NCBI GenBank assembly: GCA_920105625.2
Contig: OV050033.1
Location: 90,026,280-90,090,279, forward strand
Direction: 5' to 3'
Source: Clusia tigrina
Taxonomy: Eukaryota; Arthropoda; Insecta; Diptera; Clusiidae
DNA: 64,000 bases
Shown: piece by piece, positions 24,258 to 36,576 of the stretch
Layout: each line of letters begins with the position of its first letter
Numbering within the stretch: position 1 is the stretch's first letter
Program-made: the position numbers and the translations under genes
The notes under the pieces: model-generated
What the model saw: only the letters and a program-made list of their open reading frames with translations
What the model was told of the DNA's origin: nothing
The model's database searches: none

Positions 24258-24630
24258 ATAAAACTAAAAATGACCCTAACTTCTAAAAGGTACGTCCTAC
24301 ACCTATCAAAGTTTGCAACATACAAATGCTTGTAACTTTTTACTGGAAAGTCATAAAACCTTGAAATTTTGTAACAATAAAGAACTCGACCCTCTTGTCA
24401 ATTTAAGCTATCGCCCAAAGCTATGCTACCCTTGAGTTCCAAATCAAACACTGATAAAACTAAAAATGACCCTAACTTCTATAAGGTACGTCCTACACCT
24501 ATCAAAGTTTGCAACATACAAATGCTTGTAACTTTTTACTGGAGCGTCATAAAGCCTTGAAATTTTGTAACAATAAAGTACTCCAGCCTCTTGTCAATTT
24601 AACCTATCGCTCAAAGCTATGCTACCCTTG

Positions 24631-26506
24631 AGTCCCAAATCAGACACTGACAAAACTTCAAATGGCCCTAACTTCTATACGGTACATCCTACACCTATCA
24701 AAATTTGCAACATACAAATGCTTGTAACTTTTTTCTGGAGCGTCATAAAACCTTGAAATTTTGTAACAATAAAGTACTAAAGCCTCTTATCAATTTAAGC
24801 TGTCGCTCAAAGCTATGGTACCCTTGAGTCCCAAATCAAACAGTGGTAAAATTTCAACTGGCCCTAAATAATATACGGTACGTCCTACACCTATCAAAGT
24901 TTGCAACATACAAATGCTTGTAACTTTTTACTGGAGCATCATAAAACCTTGAAATTTTGTAACAATAAAGTACTCGAGAGTCTTGTCAATTTAAGCTATC
25001 GCTCAAAGCTATGGTACCCTTGAGTCCCAAATCAAACACTTATAAAACTTCAAATGGCCCTAACTTCTATACGGTACGTCCAACACCTATCAAAGTTTGC
25101 AACATACAAATGCTAGTAACTTTTTACTGGAGCGTCATAAAACCTTGAAATTTTGTAACAATAAAGTACTCGAGCCTCTTGTCAATTTAAGCTATCGCTT
25201 AAAGCTATGCTGCCCTTGAGTCCCAAATCAAGCACTGATAAAACTTCAAATGGCCCTAACTTCTATACGGTACGTCCTACACCTATCAAAGTTTGCAAAC
25301 ATACAAATGCTTGAAACTTTTTACTGGAGCGTCATAAAACCTTGAAATTTTGTAGCAATAAAGTACTCGAGCCTCTTGTCAATTTAAGCTATCGCTCAAA
25401 TCTGTGCTACCCTCGAGTCCCAAAACAAACACTGATAAAACTTCAAATGGCCCTAACTTCTATACGGCACATCCTACACCTATCAAAGTTTGCAACATAC
25501 AAATGCTTGTAACTTTTTACTGTGGCGTCATAAAACCTTGAAATTTTGTAACAATAAAGAACTCGAGCCTCTTGTCAATTTAAGCTATCGCCCAAAGCTA
25601 TGCCACCCTTGAGTTCCAAATCAAACACTGATAAAACTAAAAATGACCCTAACTTCTATAAGGTACGTCCTATACCTATCAAAGTTTGCAACATACAAAT
25701 GCTTGTAACTTTTTACTTCAGCGTCATAAAACCTTGAAATTTTGTAACAATAAAGTACTCGAGCCTCTTGTCAATTTAACCTATCGCTCAAAGCTATGCT
25801 ATCCTTGAGTCCCAAATCAAACACTGGTAAAACTTCAAATGGTCCTAACTACTATACGGTACGTCCTACACCTATCAAAGTATGCAACATACAAATGCTT
25901 GTAACTCTTTACTGGAGCGTCATAAAACCTTGAAATTTTGTAACAATAAAGTACTCGAGAGTCTTGTCAATTTAAGCTATCGCTCAAAGCTATGCTACCC
26001 TTGAGTCCCAAATCAAACACTGATAAAACTTCAAATGGCCTTAACTTCTATACGGTACGTCCTACACCTATCAAAGTTTGCAACATACAAATGCTTGTAA
26101 CTTTTTACTGGAAAGTCATAAAACCTTGAAATTTTGTAACAATAAAGAACTCGAGGCTCTTGTCAATTTAAGCTATCGCCCAAAGCTATGCTACCCTTGA
26201 GTTCCAAATCAAACACTGATAAAACTAAAAATGACCCTAACTTCTATAAGGTACGTCCTACACCTATCAAAGTTTGCAACATACAAATGCTTGTAACTTT
26301 TTACTGGAGCGTCATAAAGCCTTGAAATTTTGTAACAATAAAGTACTAAAGCCTCTTGTCAATTTAAGCTATCGCCCAAAGCTATGCAACCCTTGAGTCC
26401 CAAATCAAACAGTGGTAAAATTTCAACTGGCCCTAAATAATATACGGTACGTCCTAAACCTATCAAAGTTTGCAACATACAAACGCTTGTAACTTTTTAC
26501 TGTAGC
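24631..26506 (+). repeat. About 1.9-kb satellite block, copy 2 (match to 20465-22340)
   Basis: The same run of rare variants appears as in copy 1, with only a few differences (for example CCTATACC at about 25670 and CCTAAACC near 26455). The offset of 4166 equals 19 monomers plus the element at 23814, so the repeated unit includes that element. Confidence 0.85.
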
Positions 26507-26573
26507 GTCATAAAACCTTGAAATTTTGTAACAATAAAGTACTCGAGCCTCTTGTCAATTTAAGCTATCGAGC

Positions 26574-28729
26574 AAAGCTATGCTACCCTTGAGTCCCAAA
26601 TCAAACACAGATAGAACTTCAAATGGCCCTAACTTCTATACGGTACGTCCTACACCAATCAAAGATTGCAACTTACAAATGCTTGTAACTTTTTACTGGA
26701 GCGTCATAAAACCTTGAAATTTTGTAACAATAAAGTACTCGAGCCTCTTGTCAATTTAAGCTATCGCTCAAAGCTATGGTACCCCTGAGTCCCAAATCAA
26801 ACACTGGTAAAATTTCAAATGGCCCTAAATACTATACGGTACGTCCTACACCTATCAAAGTTTGCAACATACAAATGTTTGTAACTTTTTACTGGAGCGT
26901 CATAAAACCTTGAAATTTTGTAACAATAAAGTACTCGAGAGTCTTGTCAATTTAAGCTATCGCTCAAAGCTATGGTACCCTTGAGTCCCAAATCAAACAC
27001 TTATAAAACTTCAAATGGCCCTAACTTCTATACGGTACGTCCAACACCTATCAAAGTTTGCAACGTACAAATGCTTGTAACTTTTTACTGGAGCGTCATA
27101 AAACCTTGAAATTTTGTAACAATAAAGTACTCGAGCCTCTTGTCAATTTAAGCTATCGCCCAAAGCTATGCCACCCTTGAGTTCCAAATCAAACACTGAT
27201 AAAACTAAAAATGACCCTAACTTCTATAAGGTACGTCCTACACCTATCAAAGTTTTCAACATACAAATGCTTGTAACTTTTTACTGGAGCGTCATAAAAC
27301 CTTGAAATTTTGTAACAATAAAGTACTCGAGAGTCTTGTCAATTTAAGCTATCGCTCAAAGCTATGGTACCCTTGAGTCCCAAATCAAACACTTATAAAA
27401 CTTCAAATGGCCCTAACTACTATACGGTACGTCCTACACCTATCAAAGTATGCAACATACAAATGCTTGTAACTCTTTACTGGAGCGTCATAAAACCTTG
27501 AAATTTTGTAACAATAAAGTACTCGAGAGTCTTGTCAATTTAAGCTATCGCTCAAAGCTATGCTACCCTTGAGTCCCAAATCAAACACTGATAAAACTTC
27601 AAATGGCCTTAACTTCTATACGGTACGTCCTACACCTATCAAAGCTTGCAACATACAAATGCTTGTAACTTTTTACTGGAAAGTCATAAAACCTTGAAAT
27701 TTTGTAACAATAAAGAACTCGAGCCTCTTGTCAATTTAAGCTGACGCCCAACGCTATGCTACCCTTGAGTTCCAAATCAAACACTGATAAAACTAAAAAT
27801 GACCTTAACTTCTATAAGGTACGTCCTACACCTATCAAAGTTTGCAACATACAAATGCTTGTAACTTTTTTCTGGAGCGTCATAAAGCCTTGAAATTTTG
27901 TAACAATAAAGTACTCCAGCCTCTTGTCAATTTGACCTATCGCTCAAAGCTATGCTACCCTTGAGTCCCAAATCAAACACTGATAAAACTTCAAATGGCC
28001 CTAACTTCTATACGGTACGTCCTACACCTATCAAAATTTGCAACATACAAATGCTTGTAACTTTTTTCTGGAGCGTCATAAAACCTTGAAATTTTGTAAC
28101 AATAAAGTACTAAAGTCTCTTATCAATTTAAGCTATCGCTCAAAGCTATGCAACCCTTGAGTCCCAAATCAAACAGTGCTAAAATTTCAACTGGCCCTAA
28201 ATAATATACGGTACGTCCTACACCTATCAAAGTTTGCAACATACAAATGCTTGTAACTTTTTACTGTAGCGTCATAAAACCTTGAAATTTTGTAACAATA
28301 AAGTACTCGAGCCTCTTGTCAATTTAAGCTATCGAGCAAAGCTATGCTACCCTTGAGTCCCAAATCAAACACAGATAGAACTTCAAATGGCCCTAACTTC
28401 TATACGGTACGTCCTACACCAATCAAAGATTGCAACTTACAAATGCTTGTAACTTTTTACTGGAGCGTCATAAAACCTTGAAATTTTGTAACAATAAAGT
28501 ACTCGAGCCTCTTGTCAATTTAAGCTATCGCTCAAAGCTATGGTACCCTTGAGTCCCAAATCAAACACTGGTAAAATTTCAAATGGCCCTAAATAATATA
28601 CGGTACGTCCTACACCTATCAAAGTTTGCAACATACAAATGCTTGTAACTTTTTACTGGAGCGTCATAAAACCTTGAAATTTTGTAACAATAAAGTACTC
28701 GAGCCTCTTGTCAATTTAAGCTATCGCTT
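26574..28729 (+). repeat. 11-monomer higher-order repeat, copy 1 (2156 bp)
   Basis: This exact 11 x 196 bp segment is followed directly by a copy of itself. Marks include GGTACCCCTGAGTCCC (26769), CAAAGTTTTCAAC (27247), AGCTGACGCCCAACGC and AACAGTGCTAAAATTTC. By eye the two copies look almost identical, so the duplication is recent. Confidence 0.85.
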
Positions 28730-30885
28730 AAAGCTATGCTACCCTTGAGTCCCAAATCAAACACAGATAGAACTTCAAATGGCCCTAACTTCTATACGGT
28801 ACGTCCTACACCAATCAAAGATTGCAACTTACAAATGCTTGTAACTTTTTACTGGAGCGTCATAAAACCTTGAAATTTTGTAACAATAAAGTACTCGAGC
28901 CTCTTGTCAATTTAAGCTATCGCTCAAAGCTATGGTACCCCTGAGTCCCAAATCAAACACTGGTAAAATTTCAAATGGCCCTAAATACTATACGGTACGT
29001 CCTACACCTATCAAAGTTTGCAACATACAAATGTTTGTAACTTTTTACTGGAGCGTCATAAAACCTTGAAATTTTGTAACAATAAAGTACTCGAGAGTCT
29101 TGTCAATTTAAGCTATCGCTCAAAGCTATGGTACCCTTGAGTCCCAAATCAAACACTTATAAAACTTCAAATGGCCCTAACTTCTATACGGTACGTCCAA
29201 CACCTATCAAAGTTTGCAACGTACAAATGCTTGTAACTTTTTACTGGAGCGTCATAAAACCTTGAAATTTTGTAACAATAAAGTACTCGAGCCTCTTGTC
29301 AATTTAAGCTATCGCCCAAAGCTATGCCACCCTTGAGTTCCAAATCAAACACTGATAAAACTAAAAATGACCCTAACTTCTATAAGGTACGTCCTACACC
29401 TATCAAAGTTTTCAACATACAAATGCTTGTAACTTTTTACTGGAGCGTCATAAAACCTTGAAATTTTGTAACAATAAAGTACTCGAGAGTCTTGTCAATT
29501 TAAGCTATCGCTCAAAGCTATGGTACCCTTGAGTCCCAAATCAAACACTTATAAAACTTCAAATGGCCCTAACTACTATACGGTACGTCCTACACCTATC
29601 AAAGTATGCAACATACAAATGCTTGTAACTCTTTACTGGAGCGTCATAAAACCTTGAAATTTTGTAACAATAAAGTACTCGAGAGTCTTGTCAATTTAAG
29701 CTATCGCTCAAAGCTATGCTACCCTTGAGTCCCAAATCAAACACTGATAAAACTTCAAATGGCCTTAACTTCTATACGGTACGTCCTACACCTATCAAAG
29801 CTTGCAACATACAAATGCTTGTAACTTTTTACTGGAAAGTCATAAAACCTTGAAATTTTGTAACAATAAAGAACTCGAGCCTCTTGTCAATTTAAGCTGA
29901 CGCCCAACGCTATGCTACCCTTGAGTTCCAAATCAAACACTGATAAAACTAAAAATGACCTTAACTTCTATAAGGTACGTCCTACACCTATCAAAGTTTG
30001 CAACATACAAATGCTTGTAACTTTTTTCTGGAGCGTCATAAAGCCTTGAAATTTTGTAACAATAAAGTACTCCAGCCTCTTGTCAATTTGACCTATCGCT
30101 CAAAGCTATGCTACCCTTGAGTCCCAAATCAAACACTGATAAAACTTCAAATGGCCCTAACTTCTATACGGTACGTCCTACACCTATCAAAATTTGCAAC
30201 ATACAAATGCTTGTAACTTTTTTCTGGAGCGTCATAAAACCTTGAAATTTTGTAACAATAAAGTACTAAAGTCTCTTATCAATTTAAGCTATCGCTCAAA
30301 GCTATGCAACCCTTGAGTCCCAAATCAAACAGTGCTAAAATTTCAACTGGCCCTAAATAATATACGGTACGTCCTACACCTATCAAAGTTTGCAACATAC
30401 AAATGCTTGTAACTTTTTACTGTAGCGTCATAAAACCTTGAAATTTTGTAACAATAAAGTACTCGAGCCTCTTGTCAATTTAAGCTATCGAGCAAAGCTA
30501 TGCTACCCTTGAGTCCCAAATCAAACACAGATAGAACTTCAAATGGCCCTAACTTCTATACGGTACGTCCTACACCAATCAAAGATTGCAACTTACAAAT
30601 GCTTGTAACTTTTTACTGGAGCGTCATAAAACCTTGAAATTTTGTAACAATAAAGTACTCGAGCCTCTTGTCAATTTAAGCTATCGCTCAAAGCTATGGT
30701 ACCCTTGAGTCCCAAATCAAACACTGGTAAAATTTCAAATGGCCCTAAATAATATACGGTACGTCCTACACCTATCAAAGTTTGCAACATACAAATGCTT
30801 GTAACTTTTTACTGGAGCGTCATAAAACCTTGAAATTTTGTAACAATAAAGTACTCGAGCCTCTTGTCAATTTAAGCTATCGCTT
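28730..30885 (+). repeat. 11-monomer higher-order repeat, copy 2 (2156 bp)
   Basis: This is the tandem partner of 26574-28729 with all its marks shifted by 2156 bp. After about 30885 the sequence turns into CAAGCACTG-type monomers instead of repeating a third time. Confidence 0.85.
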
Positions 30886-32975
30886 AAAGCTATGCTACCC
30901 TTGAGTCCCAAATCAAGCACTGATAAAACTTCAAATGGCCCTAACTTCTATACGGTACGTCCTACACCTATCAAAGTTTGCAAACATACAAATGCTTGAA
31001 ACTTTTTACTGGAGCGTCATAAAACCTTGAAATTTTGTAACAATAAAGTACTCGAGCCTCTTGTCAATTTAAGCTATCGCTCAAATCTGTGCTACCCTCG
31101 AGTCCCAAAACAAACACTGATAAAGCTTCAAATGGCCCTAACTGCTATACGGCACATCCTACACCTATCAAAGTTTGCAACATACAAATGCTTGTAACTT
31201 TTTACTGTAGCGTCATAAAACCTTGAAATTTTGTAACAAAAAAGTACTCGAGCCTCTTGTCAATTTAAGCTATCGCCCAAAGCTATGCCACCCTTGAGTT
31301 CCAAATCAAACACTGATAAAACTAAAAATGACCCTAACTTCTATAAGGTACGTCCTACACCTATCAAAGTTTGCAACATACAAATGCTTGTAACTTTTTA
31401 CTGGAGCGTCATAAAATCTTGAAATTTTGTAACAATAAAGTACTCGAGCCTCTTGTCAATTTAACCTATCGCTCAAAGCTATGCTATCCTTGAGTCCCAA
31501 ATCAAACACTGGTAAAACTTCAAATGGTCCTAACTACTATACGGTACGTCCTACACCTATCAAAGTATGCAACATACAAATGCTTGTAACTCTTTACTGG
31601 AGCGTCATAAAACCTTGAAATTTTGTAACAATAAAGTACTCGAGAGTCTTGTCAATTTAAGCTATCGCTCAAAGCTATGCTACCCTTGAGTCCCAAATCA
31701 AACACTGATAAAACTTCAAATGGCCCTAACTTCTATACGGTACGTCCTACACCTATCAAAGTTTGCAACATAAAAATGCTTGTAACCTTTTACTGGAGCG
31801 TCATAAAGCCTTGAAATTTTGTAACAATAAAGTACTCCAGCCTCTTGTCAATTTAACCTATCGCTCAAAGCTATGCTACCCTTGAGTCCCAAATCAAACA
31901 CTGATAAAACTTCAAATGGCCTTAACTTCTATACGGTACGTCCTACACCTATCAAAGTTTGCAACATACAAATGCTTGTAACTTTTTTCGGGAGCGTCAT
32001 AAAACCTTGAAATTTTGTAACAATAAAGAACTAAAGCTTTTTGTTAATTTAAGCTATCGCTCAAAGCTATGCAACCCTTGAGTCCCAAATCAAACACTGA
32101 TAGAACTTCAAATGGCCCTAACTACTATACGGTACGTCCTACATATATCAACGTTTGCAACATACAAATGCTTGTAACTTTTTACTGGAGCGACATAAAA
32201 CCTTGAAATTTTGTAACAATAAAGTACTCGAGCCTCTTGTCAACTTAAGCTATCGCTCAAAACTATGCTACCCTTGAGTCCCAAATCAAACACTGATAAA
32301 ACTTCAAATGGCCTTAACTTCTATACGGTACGTCCAACACCTATTAAAGTTTGCAACATACAAATGCTTGTAACTTTTTACTGGAGCGTCATAAAACCTT
32401 GAAATTTTGTAACAATAAAGTACTCGAGCCTCTTGTCAATTTAAGCTATCGCTTAAAGCTATGCTACCCTTGAGTCCAAAATCAAGCACTGATAAAACTT
32501 CAAATGGCCCTAACTTCTATACGGTACGTCCTACACCTATCAAAGTTTGCAAACATACAAATGCTTGAAACTTTTTACTGGAGCGTCATAAAACCTTGAA
32601 ATTTTGTAACAATAAAGTACTCGAGCCACTTGTCAATTTAAGCTATCGCTCAAATCTATGCTACCCTCGAGTGTCAAAACAAACACTGATAGAACTTCAA
32701 ATGGCCCTAACTTCTATACGGTATGTCCTACACCTATCAAAGTTTGCAACATACAAATGCTTGTAACTTTTTACTGTAGCGTCATAAAACCTTGAAATTT
32801 TGTAACAATAAAGTACTCGAGCCTCTTGTCAATTTAAGCTATCGAGCAAAGCTATGCTACCCTTGAGTCCCAAATCAAACACTGATAGAATTTCAAATGG
32901 CCCTAACTTCTATAAAGTACGTCCTACACCTATCAAAAATTGCTACATACAAATGCTTGTAACTTTTTACTGGAG
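29641..32975 (+). repeat. 17-monomer block, copy 1 (overlaps the 11-mer unit)
   Basis: About 3.3 kb beginning inside the second 11-mer copy recurs immediately downstream. Marks include CAAAGCTTGCAAC with GGAAAGTC, TCAATTTGACC, AACTGCTATACGGCACATCC, TTTTTTCGGGAGCG, GAGCGACATAAAACC and GAGCCACTTGTC. The offset is 3334 bp up to about 31440 and 3138 bp afterwards, because one monomer (about 31446-31641) is missing from the second copy. Confidence 0.8.
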
Positions 32976-35900
32976 CGTCATAAAACCTTGAAATTTTGTA
33001 ACAATAAAGTACTCGAGAGTCTTGTCAATTTAAGCTATCGCTCAAAGCTATGCTACCCTTGAGTCCCAAATCAAACACTGATAAAACTTCAAATGGCCTT
33101 AACTTCTATACGGTACGTCCTACACCTATCAAAGCTTGCAACATACAAATGCTTGTAACATTTTACTGGAAAGTCATAAAACCTTGAAATTTTGTAACAA
33201 TAAAGAACTCGAGCCTCTTGTCAATTTAAGCTATCGCCCAACGCTATGCTACCCTTGAGTTCCAAATCAAACACTGATAAAACTAAAAATGACCTTAACT
33301 TCTATAAGGTACGTCCTACACCTATCAAAGTTTGCAACATACAAATGCTTGTAACTTTTTTCTGGAGCGTCATAAAGCCTTGAAATTTTGTAACAATAAA
33401 GTACTCCAGCCTCTTGTCAATTTGACCTATCGCTCAAAGCTATGCTACCCTTGAGTCCCAAATCAAACACTGATAAAACTTCAAATGGCCCTAACTTCTA
33501 TACGGTACGTCCTACACCTATCAAAATTTGCAACATACAAATGCTTGTAACTTTTTTCTGGAGCGTCATAAAACCTTGAAATTTTGTAACAATAAAGTAC
33601 TAAAGTCTCTTATCAATTTAAGCTATCGCTCAAAGCTATGCAACCCTTGAGTCCCAAATCAAACAGTGCTAAAATTTCAACTGGCCCTAAATAATATACG
33701 GTACGTCCTACACCTATCAAAGTTTGCAACATACAAATGCTTGTAACTTTTTACTGTAGCGTCATAAAAGCTTGAAATTTTGTAACAATAAAGTACTCGA
33801 GCCTCTTGTCAATTTAAGCTATCGAGCAAAGCTATGCTACCCTTGAGTCCCAAATCAAACACAGATAGAACTTCAAATGGCCCTAACTTCTATACGGTAC
33901 GTCCTACACCAATCAAAGATTGCAACTTACAAATGCTTGTAACTTTTTACTGGAGCGTCATAAAACCTTGAAATTTTGTAACAATAAAGTACTCGAGCCT
34001 CTTGTCAATTTAAGCTATCGCTCAAAGCTATGGTACCCTTGAGTCCCAAATCAAACACTGGTAAAATTTCAAATGGCCCTAAATAATATACGGTACGTCC
34101 TACACCTATCAAAGTTTGCAACATACAAATGCTTGTAACTTTTTACTGGAGCGTCATAAAACCTTGAAATTTTGTAACAATAAAGTACTCGAGCCTCTTG
34201 TCAATTTAAGCTATCGCTTAAAGCTATGCTACCCTTGAGTCCCAAATCAAGCACTGATAAAACTTCAAATGGCCCTAACTTCTATACGGTACGTCCTACA
34301 CCTATCAAAGTTTGCAAACATACAAATGCTTGAAACTTTTTACTGGAGCGTCATAAAACCTTGAAATTTTGTAACAATAAAGTACTCGAGCCTCTTGTCA
34401 ATTTAAGCTATCGCTCAAATCTGTGCTACCCTCGAGTCCCAAAACAAACACTGATAAAGCTTCAAATGGCCCTAACTGCTATACGGCACATCCTACACCT
34501 ATCAAAGTTTGCAACATACAAATGCTTGTAACTTTTTACTGTAGCGTCATAAAACCTTGAAATTTTGTAACAAAAAAGTACTCGAGCCTCTTGTCAATTT
34601 AAGCTATCGCCCAAAGCTATGCCACCCTTGAGTTCCAAATCAAACACTGATAAAACTAAAAATGACCCTAACTTCTATAAGGTACGTCCTACACCTATCA
34701 AAGTTTGCAACATACAAATGCTTGTAACTTTTTACTGGAGCGTCATAAAATCTTGAAATTTTGTAACAATAAAGTACTCGAGAGTCTTGTCAATTTAAGC
34801 TATCGCTCAAAGCTATGCTACCCTTGAGTCCCAAATCAAACACTGATAAAACTTCAAATGGCCATAACTTCTATACGGTACGTCCTACACCTATCAAAGT
34901 TTGCAACATAAAAATGCTTGTAACCTTTTACTGGAGCGTCATAAAGCCTTGAAATTTTGTAACAATAAAGTACTCCAGCCTCTTGTCAATTTAACCTATC
35001 GCTCAAAGCTATGCTACCCTTGAGTCCCAAATCAAACACTGATAAAACTTCAAATGGCCTTAACTTCTATACGGTACGTCCTACACCTATCAAAGTTTGC
35101 AACATACAAATGCTTGTAACTTTTTTCGGGAGCGTCATAAAACCTTGAAATTTTGTAACAATAAAGTACTAAAGCTTTTTGTTAATTTAAGCTATCGCTC
35201 AAAGCTATGCAACCCTTGAGTCCCAAATCAAACACTGATAGAACTTCAAATGGCCCTAACTAATATACGGTACGTCCTACATATATCAACGTTTGCAACA
35301 TACAAATGCTTGTAACTTTTTACTGGAGCGACATAAAACCTTGAAATTTTGTAACAATAAAGTACTCGAGCCTCTTGTCAACTCAAGCTATCGCTCAAAA
35401 CTATGCTACCCTTGAGTCCCAAATCAAACACTGATAAAACTTCAAATGGCCTTAACTTCTATACGGTACGTCCAACACCTATTAAAGTTTGCAACATACA
35501 AATGCTTGTAACTTTTTACTGGAGCGTCATAAAACCTTGAAATTTTGTAACAATAAAGTACTCGAGCCTCTTGTCAATTTAAGCTATCGCTTAAAGCTAT
35601 GCTACCCTTAAGTCCAAAATCAAGCACTGATAAAACTTCAAATGGCCCTAACTTCTATACGGTACGTCCTACACCTATCAAAGTTTGCAAACATACAAAT
35701 GCTTGAAACTTTTTACTGGAGCGTCATAAAACCTTGAAATTTTGTAACAATAAAGTACTCGAGCCACTTGTCAATTTAAGCTATCGCTCAAATCTATGCT
35801 ACCCTCGAGTGTCAAAATAAACACTGATAGAACTTCAAATGGCCCTAACTTCTATACGGTATGTCCTACACCTATCAAAGTTTGCAACATACAAATGCTT

Positions 35901-36075
35901 GTAACTTTTTACTGTAGCGTCATAAAACCTTGAAATTTTGTAACAATAAAGTACTCGAGCCTCTTGTCAATTTAAGCTATCGAGCAAAGCTATGCTACCC
36001 TTGAGTCCCAAATCAAACACTGATAGAACTTCAAATGGCCCTAACTTCTATAAAGTACGTCCTACACCTATCAAA
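32976..36075 (+). repeat. 16-monomer block, copy 2 (one monomer lost)
   Basis: This is the tandem partner of 29641-32975, lacking the TATCCTTGAG/AAAGTATGC monomer present there. Few substitutions separate the copies. It is the last block with the left-hand variant types; from about 36100 the composition changes. Confidence 0.8.
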
Positions 36076-36576
36076 GTTTGCAACATACAAATGCTTGTAA
36101 CTTTTTACTGGAGCGTCATAAAACCTTGAAATTTTGTAACAATAAAGTACTCGAGCCTCTTGTCAATTGAAGCTATCGCCGAAAGCTATGCTACCCTTGA
36201 GTTCCAAATCAAACACTGATAAAACTAAAAATGACCCTAACTTCTATAAAGTACGTCCTACACCTATCAAAGTTTGCAACATACAAATGCTTGTAACTTT
36301 TTACTGGAGCGTCATAAAACCTTGAAATTTTGTAACAATAAAGTACACGAGAGTCTTGTTAATTTAAGCTATCGCTCAAAGCTATGCTACCCTTGAGTCC
36401 CAAATCAAACACTGATAAAACTTCAAATGGCCCTAACTTCTATACGGTACGTCCAACACCTATCAAAGTTTGCAACATACAAATGCTTGTAACTTTTTAC
36501 TGGAGTGTCATAAAACCTTGAAATTTTGTAACAATAAAGTACTCGAGCCTCTTGTCAATTTAAGCTATTGCTTAAA

